A stretch of DNA of 64,000 nt from Epiperipatus broadwayi. Taxonomy: Eukaryota > Onychophora > Udeonychophora > Euonychophora > Peripatidae. Below are positions 13,900 through 27,102 of the stretch, piece after piece. Both the position numbers and the translations under genes were made by a program. A model generated the notes under the pieces. It had not been told where the DNA came from and searched no databases. It worked only from the letters and a program-made list of their open reading frames with translations. The first letter of the stretch is position 1. The number at the start of each line of letters is the position of its first letter. Location of the stretch: the NCBI GenBank assembly GCA_028023455.1, contig JAQFVV010012477.1:3925365-3989364 (forward strand), read 5' to 3'.

Positions 13900-14070
13900 T
13901 ATGAAGACTTGTGATGATTTATGAAGATGCATTTTACAATGTTTTCTGAAGACGGTACCAGTGGATTGATCCTGGGATCCATGGAGATAAAAGCTGCCTT
14001 CAGCCGACCACACCGAAGAAAGCACGATGAAGCTAATTACATTTTTTTTTGGTGACGGCGATAACTTTTA
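13900..14070. other. CpG-retaining patch, unassigned
   Basis: A short patch with several CpGs and higher GC (around GAAGACGGTACC, GGATCC and CAGCCGACC) inside AT-rich DNA. It has no ORF and no tRNA-like B box that I can confirm. It may be the relic of a mobile element or a regulatory patch. Confidence 0.25.
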
Positions 14071-14630
14071 AAATTATTTTTACAGATGAATTCAAAACTT
14101 TAATTTTCTGATTCTCCAACTAACTAATTAATTATATTTTGGATTTTCCTTTTTATAGTCATCGGGCACCTTATCTCTGGAATGCACAGATTCATCAAAC
14201 ATTTTTCATTATTTATATTTTATTGGTTAATTCAGTTTGTGGCCAAGTAGATTTTGGGTTTATGACTAAGTAAATTTTTTCACTGAGGTCTGTGTCTCTA
14301 TCTCTAGGTGGGAACTCATCTATTTCGTAATCATTTCTTTAATTGTAATTTTGCCTTAAAGATCTGTTTGTAATTTTTTTTATAATTAAAAAAAAATCTT
14401 CACTATTATTAAAAAGGTTTTTATTATATATTTTATTTAAAGATTAGAATCTTTGCTTCGATTCTATAATTTATTTATTTTTTAAAGCTTATTTTAATAT
14501 TTAAATCAATCTAACATATTAATAAATTAATAATTCGTTATTTGTGCATTTTAACAGTTTGTTTTTAATTCTGTATTAGATAAAAAAAGTTACTATTAAA
14601 ATTTGAATGTAACGCATATATATATCCCAT

Positions 14631-14656
14631 TACAATATATATATATATATATATAT
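14631..14656. repeat. (AT)n microsatellite
   Basis: About 13 AT units. An 18-bp sequence TAGCCTTGAACATTATTA lies 50 bp to the right (14710-14727) and recurs exactly at 59233-59250, so this microsatellite is probably part of a dispersed repeat. Confidence 0.9.
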
Positions 14657-15705
14657 GCTCAAGAATAGTTAGGTATTAATGTAAATACATGAATACATTA
14701 ATACTTATCTAGCCTTGAACATTATTAGCTTTATTATCTAAATAATACTTAGTTGGAGTGCAGTTTGAAAGTTATAATTACAATTTGAAAGTTATGATTA
14801 ATTATTCCTTAGGTGCTTTCAGATAGGTTATGTTTATCTGTTTAATGAGGTTTATTTAAACTTCTTTGAATTAATAATTTCATTATTTGTAATTAAGTTG
14901 CAGTCTTTAGTGTCTATACAACATATTACACCACATATAAAAGTGGATTTCCATCTTTATTATTTAATATTTTCATAGTTCAAAATTCCTATTGGATGAG
15001 TGAATTAAAGTTCTAAATGTTTGATTGGTCAATTACAGAATCAGCAATAAAAATATATTTGTCTTTTAAAATTATACTCATTTTAGTTTAATTCCTAAAA
15101 AGCAAATTAATAATTTGTCAGATTATTAAAGTAAATGAAAGTTTTTTCAAAAATAAATTTCTATTTATAATTAATAAAAATAATCTATAGCAGACAATGT
15201 AAAACATACTTTTTGTAACTATTAAAAAATGCAGCCTACGCCATTCATTTTTTTTCTCAATTTACTTACATGTAAAAGTAAATAATTTTTATTAAAATCT
15301 GAACTATTCTTTTAAAATAATTATATTTTCATACACATTTTATGAAAATAATAATAAATATGTAAAAAATACTCTAAAACATACATTTTCATTTTGAAAA
15401 TCAAAAACAAAGAACTTAAACCTGTGAATATTATTGTAAAGAATGAGAAACAACCAATAAACACATTGGAAGGCAGGCTTTATCTCATTGTTATAACTTT
15501 AAATTTGAATATTATTGATTTTTTACTTGTAAAATAATTTTAAAGAGGGAAACATCATATGGTACATTTTTTTTGATAAAATAAAGGTAAAATCCACAAA
15601 ATAATGTAAAAATTAGTGATTTGAGAGTGAGTTAAAGCCAACAACATTTATCTTCAGACGGATAATGTTTATGATTGAAAAAATTGGTGAAAAAGTTAAA
15701 GGAGG

Positions 15706-15768
15706 TTATCTTGATAACATATTGAAGTTGTTGATTGTTATTGATATTGGTATTGTTTAAGTGTTGAA
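15706..15768 (+). repeat. Half-copy of the 59-kb foldback family
   Basis: It carries the core GTTGATTGTTATTGATATTG followed by GTATTGTTTAAGTGTTGA, matching one arm of the palindromic element at 59040-59215 with a few differences. Only one arm is present, and it runs directly into the following (CA)n(TA)n tract. Confidence 0.65.
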
Positions 15769-15777
15769 AGCTTTCAT

Positions 15778-15779
<2 letters not shown>

Positions 15780-15844
<65 letters not shown>
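15780..15844. repeat. (AC)n(AT)n compound microsatellite
   Basis: About 14 CA units followed by about 18 TA units, starting roughly 12 bp after the half foldback copy. Microsatellites abut transposon ends repeatedly in this window. Confidence 0.95.
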
Positions 15845-15846
<2 letters not shown>

Positions 15847-17360
15847 TGTTGACTAGTGTCTAGAGATTATATAAATGTATATATATCATATACAAACATA
15901 AAGAATATTTAATAGCAGTTTAAAATATAGGTATAATATCTTACCTCTGTCATCATATTCCAAGTTTCAGAATGCTTTGGTTGTAAAATATTGCTGGAAG
16001 TTTGAACAATGGCCTATGAAAATAAATAAAATACTTATATACAACCTTAATCTACCAATCATAAATATTATTTATTTAAAAAAACACATGAAATATTCAA
16101 TAACTTTTATAGTATAAAGTGACTTTATATATCATATTCACAAATATTGTAATGAGTTGGGAATAGTTTTTATTATTTCAAAAAGACACTTTACAAAGTC
16201 AATATGATCTAATAATTAAAAGTATTAAATCATTATTAGTTTTTTTTACTTACACCTAATGTTCAAAACTGATCATAAAACAATGGAAATGGTATTATGA
16301 GCTGCAATATCTATAATTTTTAATATAGAGAATATTAAGAGTACAGTGAAAAGAAAAATAAAGCAGAAGAAATAAAATTTGTATTTAAAATGTTTACAGA
16401 GCAGTAATAAAATTGTAATTACTTACAAGGATTTTGTTTTTCTATTATGATTACATTTAAAAGAATTAAACTACTTCATTTTAATTTAAACTAACTTACT
16501 TTGTATTTTAATGACATATTTATGTCAAAAACTTGTTACACTTTTTTACATTTTTATCTCATTCACTCTCTCTTTGTCTATATTGATTTATTGCTTTGAA
16601 TGTACTATTTTTTTACATCCATTGTTTGTGTTCTTAGGTCCTGAAATCTGTATTATTAGAATATATGCTATTTTTCTTTATTATGGATATATCATTTTTA
16701 AACTGTTATTTTTTGCATCTATTACCATTGAGAAATTATGATTCTAACATGTTATTTATGTACAAGGATAGTTTTTAAGTTCAAATGACATTTTTATTTG
16801 ATTAAAAACATTCTCATCTTCTCACTTTTTGTTTATAACTTTTTTATATTAGCATGACTTTCTTTAATAGTTTTACAAATAAATCCTTTATTTTCATCGA
16901 GGAATTAAAGCATAAAAATTGTCTAGAGCAAATAAATGTTGATTTCATTGTTATTTTATTATTTATAACATTAAAATGATGAATAAATTAATAATTTTAT
17001 AAAATTATTAAATGCTTTTATTGATTTTGGAAAATCTGTTTGTTTATTAATTTTTGATCTTTTCCAAGTTAGAATGAAATTTTAAAATTGAGGTTTTCTA
17101 TATTTTAATTCAATAGAATTGCTTGAAAATTTGATGTATAACTAAGTTATATCACCCTAATCCATTTAAAACACTTATCTTTTCAATATATCAACTAGTT
17201 TGATAGACATAGAACGAAAGGTATGAAAAATATTCAATAATTTCACATTTTGCAGTTAAGAATTATTCTTAGAATTTTTATTTGTTTTAAATAATGGCTG
17301 CAAAAGGGCAGTTTTAATTTTTTTTCCAATTTAATAACATTTTAAAACCATTTAAAACTC
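15845..17360. other. AT-rich non-genic stretch
   Basis: No gene, tRNA or inverted repeat is seen. A 76-codon frame at 16511-16741 is made of hydrophobic residues typical of translated AT-rich DNA and has no family features. Confidence 0.55.
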
Positions 17361-17367
17361 AATGCAT

Positions 17368-17662
17368 ATATCATATTTAGTATATGTACATAATTATATA
17401 TGTATAATAAACCAATAACTAAGTTTTCTATTTAAAACTGTTCATATTTTTATTTTAAAACAATTGGTTTTAAAAAAGTAAAGTAGAAAAATTACATTAT
17501 TTAAACAAGCATGAAAAGTTAAAAAATGATGGCAAATTTTTCTTTAGCATTTTTTAAATCCAACTGTTTTAAAACAAAAATAAATCTATCAATTTAAATA
17601 TAAAACTTAGTTACTGATTTATTATACACATATAATTATGTACATTTACTAAATACAATACA
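17368..17662. mobile_element. Foldback element (MITE-like), ~295 bp
   Basis: The two halves are imperfect reverse complements. Left TTTAGTATATGTACATAATT pairs with right AATTATGTACATTTACTAAA; the similarity continues inward through AAACCAATAACTAAGTTTT and a TTTTAAAACAATTGG segment, leaving a short loop near 17510. No ORF is present. Such foldbacks are commonly non-autonomous DNA transposons, but no clear target duplication is visible here. Confidence 0.7.
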
Positions 17663-17683
17663 TTAAAAATATAAAATAGAAAT

Positions 17684-17730
17684 TTATATATATATATATA
17701 TGTAAATAAATTCTCTGCAGAAATTATTAA
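17684..17730. repeat. Dispersed repeat end: (AT)n + CTCTGCAGAAATT
   Basis: An ATATAT run followed by GTAAATAAATTCTCTGCAG and AAATTATTAA. Essentially the same 40-odd bases occur at 21198-21244. Both copies lie within about 300 bp of a foldback, so this may be the end of a mobile family. Confidence 0.65.
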
Positions 17731-17739
17731 AAAAAAAAA

Positions 17740-20700
17740 AATTTTTTTTTATTCTTTTATACATACAGAGATTTATATGTATAGATTTATTATTATGAAT
17801 AAGCAGTTCTTTTTTTTTTGATTTATTATATAATATTCTTTTTATTATTAAATAATATAAATTTATTTAACTTTCATTTTTAAAATAGATAATCAAAAGG
17901 AAATAAAAATTTAGATTAGAGATAAAAATTAAAACAATGAATAGATACAAACACAAAGATCTTACACTTATTTCAGACTATAGACCATTTTTTTATCTTA
18001 TCTTAAGATTTTTTACAAAAAGTCTTTGATTATATAAGATAGTGATCAATTTTAAGTCTTCATTATTGACCTCAAACTGTAAGTTTGATTTTTTTAAGAT
18101 AAAGATTTCCAGATTTTTTTTCTTTTAAATTCCATATAAAATTAAAACAATTTTTAGCAGTTAATCATAAATTTTTTAAAGTCAGTAATAAATTTCTTTA
18201 GAGAGATGATCAGTTAAATTATTATTATTATTTTGAGATCAACTCACCCTTCCTTTATAATTCTTAAGCAGAAATGTAAGCTCAATCTTTTTTTAAAAGA
18301 GAGTGAACGCTTTAATTCTTTTCCACTCTTTAAAGAAAAAAAAGCAAATGAAATGTCATTTATATAAACAATTTTAACAATATTAAAGAATAGGAGAGAA
18401 ATGGAACAAGATTGAATTTATTATAAGTTAGTAATAATTATAAAAATGATATTAACATATTTTATCATAATATCTCTCATTGCTAAACCATTTTTTTCTC
18501 CTGATTAATACAGAATGAGTCAAAATCTGATCTGTCTATGAAGTAGTATCCAGTAATAACCAACAAAAATGAAAGATTTTAAGCCAACCACAAAGCTATA
18601 TGGAATGCTTTATTTCTATTTCCTGCTATTAAAAGCTCATTACCTTCCAATAATGGAGAAGAGGAAATAGAAGAAAAGAAAATTTATAACATCTATGTAG
18701 AACCAAGTTTGAAGCATAAATCAAATTTTTTATTTACCTCAATCATCTAAAGGCACAGCAATTATTTTTTAAAGAAGAGAGACAACAAACCACCTACCTA
18801 CTTATTCAAAGTACTTATAATAACTTTTTTTTAAATGGTAGAAGAAAGCCAATCAACAGTGAATAATAGGAATTGAAGAAACAAGAAAGCAATTGATTCA
18901 CATTATCTTAAAAATCTGCAAAACTTTCTTTTTTTGGTTGGGAGCAAAGAAAAGCAGCTAAAATTCAAATTCAGGACATTAATAAGAAGTAAAAAGAGGT
19001 AAATATGAACTTTTTTAACCGATTTTATTCTTTTACTTATTAAAAGTAAACCCTAATTTACTGGTCAACAATTTTCTTTTTTTGAAGAAAATAAAGACTG
19101 TTTATCTATAGTTATAAACAATACTCACAACATAGCACAAACATAGTTTAAACTTTAAACTTAAATTTTTATTATTTTTTTTTATATATTGTAATGTTGA
19201 AATTTTTTTTTATTTAATTGTTCTTGTTGTTAATGATAATGAGCAACTATAGATATATCTTTATATGTTTTTTTTATTTTTATTTTATCTTGTTGCATAT
19301 AAAAAAATTTATATGTATTTTATTTTCTCCATAAGGTTGCAAAAAAAAGATATTTTTATATAGTAATTTTGGGTATACATTTTAAAATATATGTTAACAT
19401 TACCGAAGCGTGAATGGAACGCTTATCCAAACACATAAAGAATAGGTTATATATGATTAGTTTAAAATAGTAAATTAAAAAGTAGGGATTAATTTGAAGG
19501 AAATGAAATGAATATAAAGTTACACCTGAAATTTATTTTATGATATGATAAGTAAGAAAATCTAAATAAGCATTTATAGAATATGTATTTTTTTAATATT
19601 GATTTAAGTCGCTTATTTTGAGATATCAAGAAAAGAGACAAACCTATATATTGAGTTTATTTGCGTATACTTATATAAATTTTGTATATTAATAAGCATT
19701 TATTTAATTGTCGTTTGACTTTAAAGAAGGAAAGAAAGAGTAGTAGGTTAATAAAATATAATTATATATCTTAATTGGTTTCCGAGTTCTTATTAAGAAT
19801 ATTGTTTTTTTACTTAATTCTATCATTTTAATTCAGCATCAGCGGTTATTAAATATTACCACGTATATATTGAGCAATCACTGCAAATATTAGGCCGCAA
19901 AATAAAGGTAAACTGAGTTGATTTTAAATATTTAAGGATTGCTTGAGAATAACCAAATTTTGATAATTATAGTTCAACATAGAAACAAAATTGGTTGTGT
20001 CCATGAATTTAGATCATCCTCATCAAAGATGGATATCATGTTATTAGTTAAAAATGTTTCAAATAATACTATATAAAAGTTATAATCGCCATCAATCATC
20101 ATTAATAAATTATAATCATTAAATTTAATGTTTAGCGTAATGAATATATTTTAGTAAATAGGGGTTTATATAAAATTGAATATTATACAAATAGATTCAT
20201 GATACAATCACACCATTAGTATTATTAAACCCATAGAAATAGGATAATTTTAATAGATGCCTATAAGTTTATAAAGATGAATTTATTGTTGGAGTTTATT
20301 GATAGCGGTGGTATCATCATCACTATTATAATCATTATTATGATATTATTATCATCATGTCATTATTACCCTTATTGTGATAAATAATTTGTTAAAGCCA
20401 TCAATATCAATAGTCTTCGCTTGTTTGGAAGCCATTAATAGGATTATACTGTTGTTCATCAATAACCTAATGAGCTGCAATGTCTATAAGAATCTTTGAT
20501 CTATAGTATAAACTTTGGTAATATTGGACCGTAATTTTATCAATATAGATAAAATGTAAAAAGTCATTTTTGTTCAATAGTCATCCAAGTCATGTGTAAT
20601 AAATATGTACTGAATGAGTTTGAACTCAAGTACACTATAAATCATACTTATCTAGATTGAAAACAACTAGTGGGCTCAGGGAAAACACAGTACTTAGCTA

Positions 20701-21190
20701 AACTGAATAAAGAGGATACCACCCTTCCAACTTCATAATATTAGTTTTATAAAATATATTTTTTTATAAGTTGTCATGAATAGCACCGTGGTGCATATGA
20801 CCATGAATGGTCTTATATATTTGGAAAGAAGGATAGAAGGATTCTTTGTTAGAAGAATCTAGTATTGGAGATAAGCATAAGGACTCCAGGAACCCAGGGG
20901 ACTTTTTCGTTGCATTTAATATATTTTTATTAGATGACAAGTCCGTATGTTTTATTGTTCGGATGACTGCCCCAATATATAAATAAATCCAAGAACTTTA
21001 GCTGATATTTTCAAGGGCACAGGATTATAAATTTCTTTACAGCTATGATAATTGATAGTTCAAAACGACTTTATAATTTATTATAGTTACAATACACTTT
21101 ATTATTTATTATGTTACAAACAACTTTTATATTAATTAAATTACAAAACATATTTAAATTAATGAAAAATTGACAAAGGCAATTATAAAA
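17740..21190. other. AT-rich non-genic stretch with a CpG-richer patch
   Basis: No ORF or transposon is recognised. Between about 19400 and 20000 CpG becomes noticeably more frequent than on either side (for example GAAGCGTG, GGAACGC, TTTGCGTA, CAGCGG, GGCCGC), without an obvious boundary. The rest is typical CpG-poor AT-rich sequence. Confidence 0.45.
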
Positions 21191-21197
21191 ATTGTAA

Positions 21198-21244
21198 TAT
21201 ATATATATATATATGTAAATAAATTCTCTGCAGAAATTGTTAAT
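21198..21244. repeat. Second copy of the (AT)n + CTCTGCAGAAATT repeat
   Basis: It matches 17684-17730 over the AT run, GTAAATAAATTCTCTGCAG and the following AAATT. It lies about 250 bp left of the 21490-21772 foldback, whereas the other copy lies just right of its foldback. Confidence 0.65.
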
Positions 21245-21489
21245 GACTTACATATACTAAATCTGTGATATTGATTTAAAATAGAAATATATGTATTAAA
21301 TGAAGTTCATTTACAATATATACACATGTATTATTATTATGTACACAAACTAAATGTGATATATACATAAAGGGCATACATTTTAACTTATAGCAGAAAT
21401 ATCTAGTGATATATATCAGTAATAAGTATACAGTCAATTTATAACATAATATAGTTTTACATTTTCAGTTATTGTGCCAATATTAAAAC

Positions 21490-21772
21490 CTTAAAAATAA
21501 CAGATAAAATTTAATTTTTCTTTTATTGACTGTGCACTAAAAAAAAAAAAAAGTTGTTTATTCAACCACAATTGAAGTTTTTAGATTTAACTTGAAATAA
21601 AAGCATGGGTGTCCAAAATTAATTAAGTCAATGCCTATTTTTTAAAACAAGGGATTGACTTAATTAATTTCTGAACTCCCATGTTTTTATTTCAAGTTAA
21701 ATTTAAAAATTCCAATTGTGATTAAAAAATAAGAGCATTTAATGTAAATAAAATTTTATCTATTATTTTAAA
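21490..21772. mobile_element. Long foldback element, ~283 bp
   Basis: A high-quality core palindrome, 21553-21732: left TTTAACTTGAAATAAAAGCA pairs with right TTTTATTTCAAGTTAAA, and AATTAATTAAGTCAAT pairs with ATTGACTTAATTAATT, leaving a loop of under 25 nt. Weaker pairing continues outward (AAAATAACAGATAAAATTT with AAATTTTATCTATTATTTT). No transposase is present. As RNA this would form a long hairpin. Confidence 0.8.
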
Positions 21773-22887
21773 AAAGTAATTTTATCTAATCACTGTAAAT
21801 AATATTACTGAAATTTCTTTGATATTATATCTACATACTTGCACACATTTTGCAATTAAGGAAAATATTTTGAATTGTAATATCTGAATTGTTTTTAAAG
21901 CTAATAAATAAGTTATACTTTATGTATACAATATTTTAATATATAATCATTAAATTGATTATTATATCTATAATATCTTATAATTTATTGAAATCCAACG
22001 AGAAGTTGATGTGTAATATTATATTGCTAATAAATTCTATTGAATTTTTAATTAACCAATATAACTATATGGTCAATTTTTTGGAATGACCAAACATTTC
22101 AGATACAGAATACAACAGTAATTTTGAATTGGCTGAAGTGAAAATTTTATTATTTATTAATATTTATTTGAGAATTATTCCTGTGACTTTAATTCTGAAT
22201 TATTCAATCATAGTTCTAAATTGTATAAGGAAAATTAATCAATGAAAACAAGATGGAAAAAATTATAATATAGTAGTAAAAAGCATAGTAAAATTCTATA
22301 AATGGATAGGGATTCCAAATTTATATATTTAAAATGTTAGTTTTTAAATTTAAATAGTTGAATCATTTGTGTACTTCTAAGGCTTTTCTAAAAAGAAAAG
22401 GATATTTTAAAACATTTTTAGTCTTAATAAAATTTATAATAACATCAATTTTAGCATCAATTAGGCCATGGTAGCAATCAGATCTTTTCAGAGTAGAATA
22501 ACTACCAACCTTATAATGAATGGATCTGTCTTTCTTACATATAAAAAAATTTCCACAAAATATTCAATATGTCTATAAGAAAAACAACTTTTAAATAATA
22601 GTCCACAGCATAGTAAAAGGGTTTTTGTCAATTCCTCAGAAAAAAGTAAGGAATAATGCATTATTCACTAGATTTTTTAATTAGTAGTTGATAAAAGTTT
22701 GATGACATTACTAATTCAGAATAGCTAATATTCATTCTGTAATAAATATTGGATGTTAATTGAATTATCAGTCTGCCAGATACTTGAAATTATAGACTTG
22801 AAAAAAGTTTCAAGTTTTTAATCAGCCAAATTCAAATTCCAACCACATTAATGACTGACAGATAGGTTATGAATAGTCCATGAGACT

Positions 22888-22924
<37 letters not shown>

Positions 22925-22930
22925 ATTTTG

Positions 22931-22974
<44 letters not shown>

Positions 22975-22992
22975 TATTGGACAAAATAGTAA
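22888..22992. repeat. Nested AT palindromes with TTTTGTCCAAT arms
   Basis: CTTTATATA...TATATAAAG forms one AT palindrome (22888-22924). Next, TATTTTGTCCAAT and ATTGGACAAAATA flank a run of about 20 AT units (22925-22992), giving a second hairpin whose loop is itself self-complementary. It resembles the ends of a short foldback element filled by microsatellite growth. Confidence 0.8.
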
Positions 22993-23154
22993 AATCTTAA
23001 TATTTTGACTGCTAATTAGCTAAAACAGTGCTATTTAAAACTGTCAAAATTGCTTAATTTTTAAATTTATTAGATTCAACATTAATGATTACATTTTCTA
23101 CCAATGAAAGAAGTAAATCTCTCAGACCTGTGGTCAAAATGTCAATGCTTACCT

Positions 23155-23215
23155 GTGTGGTTTAACACTGTTAATTATGTGATAGGTTTAAGAGCCAAGT
23201 TCTGAATTAAAACTA
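23155..23215 (+). repeat. Dispersed repeat copy (GTGTGGTTTAACACT)
   Basis: GTGTGGTTTAACACT followed by a GATAGGTTTAAGAGCC segment. A related sequence is present in reverse orientation at about 48640-48690 (GTGTGGTTTAACACTATAG then GTGGATTTGAGAGC). The family is unknown. Confidence 0.5.
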
Positions 23216-24129
23216 ATTTATTTTTACTTCTGGTGTGTAAATGTTATATGATTTTCCATGTTACTAATCATTTAGTTATTTATTTATAATTCTTACTGAA
23301 AGGAACCAATGAAAAGATTTTGGCTAACTTACTTCCTCCTGAGAATCATAGCAAAATATATCACACCATTGACTATAGCCATAAAACAAACATACTACAG
23401 CAAAGCAAATAATCACTTCAGAAGTCAAAACACACTTGGACAGCATCTTCCACAAAACAATCAATCATAATCCTCACAAGCAGAATATTTATAGCAGAGA
23501 AAGCTTCTTAAAATCATTGATCTTTGATAACAGTGCAAGAATATAAATTGAACCAATTTATCCAAACCACTTTGAATACTTTTAATATAAGATATTACAT
23601 CAAAAATGATCTCTTCATTACAAAAAATATACAAACAAGATTAAGTATGCTTTTTTATCCATATAAATCATTGTTTATACTTTTCTAAACTCTGAAAAAA
23701 ATATAATCAAGTGGTTTGTTTTGGGAGTTCTAATAAAATTTTTTATGAAATTGAGCATCACCAAAGTCAAAATTGAACTATAATTTACGAACCTTCAATT
23801 CTAAGGTAGAAGAATTTGCTATTCTATAACTGTTCTAAGCCATGCAATGTATTTTATTGAATTATTAATATCTAATGATTGCTATAAAATGTCTCACACT
23901 TATGAATAGTAGTGATATATTCAGATACTTATATTTTGGTTATTTAATTATTTTTGTTTCTAATGTGAATACCAATTATAAAACTAAAATATTTTATTTA
24001 TACTACTTGAACATTTCAATGAACTTTATTTTCATCCAATATATTTTATGCAAAAAATTTACTTTCATTTCAAACTATAATTTTTTTAAATATTAAATCT
24101 TTACCACCTACCATTTTCAAGTTAAATCT

Positions 24130-25420
24130 AGATTGTTGGATCTTAGTCTCTTTTTTCCACAACAGACCAGAATTTATTTCATCCATATATTTCACATAGT
24201 CTCTTGTTTTTTTTTTTTTTACAATCTCTTGGAAACCTGTCTGACTTCAATTATGAATCTATTTATTAACTTTTCTAGTAATATATACCACCCAATCTTA
24301 TTTCAGTCTCTTACTATTTCAATGATATCATTGATATTTTTTTGTTCTCTCATACCAAGCTTTCAAGCCTTTCTTATTAACCTCATTATACATCTCTTTT
24401 ACCTCTTTAAATACTCTGAAGTCTCTATATTTCTTTTTTGTTTAATGCCCAGGTTTGAAATCCATAAGTCAGTACTAGTAAAAAAGTTTTGTAAGAACAT
24501 TTTGTTCTCACAATAAGTATATTCCCTTTTAATATTAAGTTATTTTTACCAAAATAACTTGATCCAAATTTAATTCTATAACTAATTTCAACCATTATGT
24601 TTTTATTTATATTAATATTCTGTCAAAGATATTTGTAGTTGTTAACTTCTTCTAATTATGATTACCAATCTTTATCTTATTTTTGTGAGACAATCCGTTG
24701 AACTTAATTGTATTTATCTCTAGCTCTACTTTTTTATTTTCACATGAAATATGTTGCTATATTTACAGAAGCTCTGAAGCATTATTTGAAAAATCAACAG
24801 CATCATCTGCAAAATCATACATGACATAAATAATATCAATTAACATTTATTTTCTTAATTTTCCATTTTAATCCAAACAATAGTAATTTTTTGGGAAATA
24901 TGGAATCATCCTATATACACCATTCTTGGAATTAATCTTCTTTGTATCATAATGTAATCTAACCACTACTATTATATTTTAATAACAATTTTTTGGAATA
25001 GGATATTTTAAGTATGCCTTGATGATCCAAAACTTTAATTACCATCAACATACCCTTTTATAATATATAAATCCAAAGCATAATAGCAACTTATATTTTT
25101 CAATCCTTTTTATAATTTCTTTCAATACTTGATGGGATTCACTCATATAAAAATTACTTTTAAATCCAGCACGTTCTTTTGTATAATTTAGCAAATCTTA
25201 CATTGATTAATAGAACATGAAAATCTTTAGTGATCTTTTGTTCTATGAATCATTTTGACTAAACAAGTAATTAACATTGTCTACCAACATCTTTTAAAGA
25301 ATGCAAGATATTCTTTTTAAAGAAATAGTTTAGTATTTTATTAGATATTGTTTAAATATTATATATTTTCATCTCACATAGAATCAAGCTGTCTTTGATG
25401 CAAATGGTGACTTTTCATTT
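24130..25420 (-). pseudogene. Non-LTR retrotransposon ORF2 relic (RT and 3' part)
   Basis: Read on the minus strand, this is the decayed polymerase ORF of a LINE. From about 24820 downward it encodes a YDFADDAVDFSNNASELL-like segment, the RT catalytic FADD/YADD box. Further on lie INTIKFNGLSH and a nucleotide stretch nearly matching the copy at 59911-60308 (AGAAGAAGTTAACAACTACA), then LTYGFQTWALNKKEI, the post-RT motif seen as LTYGSETWTLNKRAI at 60 kb. Stops and frameshifts are frequent, so no product is possible. The upstream part (25000-25420) fits fingers-domain sequence only loosely. It is the same family as the copies at 35.0, 37.1, 43.0 and 59.7 kb. Confidence 0.75.
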
Positions 25421-27100
25421 TATTAATAAAAGTATTATACATATTTTTAATCATGATAGAAACAAAACCAACTCTCTATTCTAATGCCATTTATAAAATG
25501 CTTAAGTAATGCAGTGATTACACAATGAAATACATATTTTTAGAATGGTTTCTGGCTTTTAAAATTAAGAATTTGTATTCAAAGTTGGAAGTAATAAAAT
25601 TATATTAACAAACACTTTTAACTCTATTTTTATTATTCAAATTAAAAATCTTGAAATTAAAAATACCCTAAGGTTATGGATGCAGAAAATCTGTTGAACA
25701 GTTTTCCATATATTCCATGGATTATTATTATAATAAAAAATGGAAATGAAGAGATCATATCCATATAAACAGAGATAAACTTTAATCATTGGTGTTGCCA
25801 GAAAATGATAAATGACTATTAATTGACAATCCCTGATGGTAAACAAGTTTTTCACATTTACCTATAATAGGTTTTTTGTTGGAGTTTATATATTTATTGT
25901 AAAGGTAACTATACACAGAGCAGTCAGACAGTGATGTGGATAAGCAAAAAATGAAAAGCAAGTGATAGTATTAGAGTAATCTGTTAAATAAATAATCCAC
26001 AATTATATAGTGATAAAATTGAAAAATAGATTTGAGGTTTGATATATATATGAATCACCACAATACAGGTATTAACAACCATTTGATTTTATAACCAAAC
26101 ATTCCAAACTTTGCATAAGAGGGAGCATGTTCTCAGAGCTATGGGTGTTTTCATGAGTCATATGTATGGCACTAATGCTATATAATTATTAACATGTGTT
26201 ATATAAAACAAAAGGTATCATGACCGTACACTGATTAGATACTATTAACTCATGTATTTTTAGAAAATAGAAAAGTATTATATACAAAACTCGCTTTAGT
26301 GTGTGCATAATAATAACAATCAAATAAATTAATAAATAATAAAACAATTTATTAATATAAAAAAATAATCAATAGCGTATTATTTGTAAATTTCCTTTTG
26401 ACTACTTCTCATGTTGGATATCAGAACAAAAATTCAAATCTTTTATCTCTCTGTTTGTTATAACTTCTCACATACGTATATGAAAAAAAAATTATTGTTT
26501 ATTTCAATGCAACTTTTAAAATAGTTTCATTCATATTAGTCTTGGTGAATTATAACACAGTTCACTCTATGAATAATTTAAATTTAAAGATTTTATCATT
26601 CTCATTCATTCATGAACAAAATATAATGTCATATTTGACAAACTCAAATTTCATTTTTAATTTTATAGTTCAATATGTCTTTTTATTAATTCATCCTGAA
26701 TATTCAAAAAGCAATATAAAACATCTTTTAAAACTATCTTATTGTTTTGTCTTGAAAGTCTTCTTCTTTTAATTATTGGCACACAAACATTGAATATAGT
26801 TACATGTAGTGTTAGTATATTTTATTTTGTTTGAAATAAAAAACTTTCTTGGTAATTTATTTGCAAGATTCTGTTTTTCTTTCTTTAGCAGCTTCTAATA
26901 TGACAGGGAAAACACTGGACAATGAACTCAGGATAAGAGCTGATATTCTATTTGCGTTGGTTTAATGCTCCATATTAAAAGAATATCTGAATATAATGAG
27001 TATTTTTATAACTTTTAATAAATCAAAGTAATAAAAAAATGGACATTTTCTGTTTCATTTTTAACTTGATAGCTAATTCTTTTCCTCTTCTACTTCTTCA
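25421..27100. other. AT-rich non-genic stretch
   Basis: Nothing recognisable. Frames of 72 and 76 codons at 25637-25855 (minus) and 26542-26772 (plus) show no family features. Confidence 0.5.
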
Positions 27101-27102
27101 AA

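Noticed and set aside
24133-24516. 127-codon plus-strand frame, membrane-like
   Set aside because: It is the antisense shadow of the minus-strand LINE relic.
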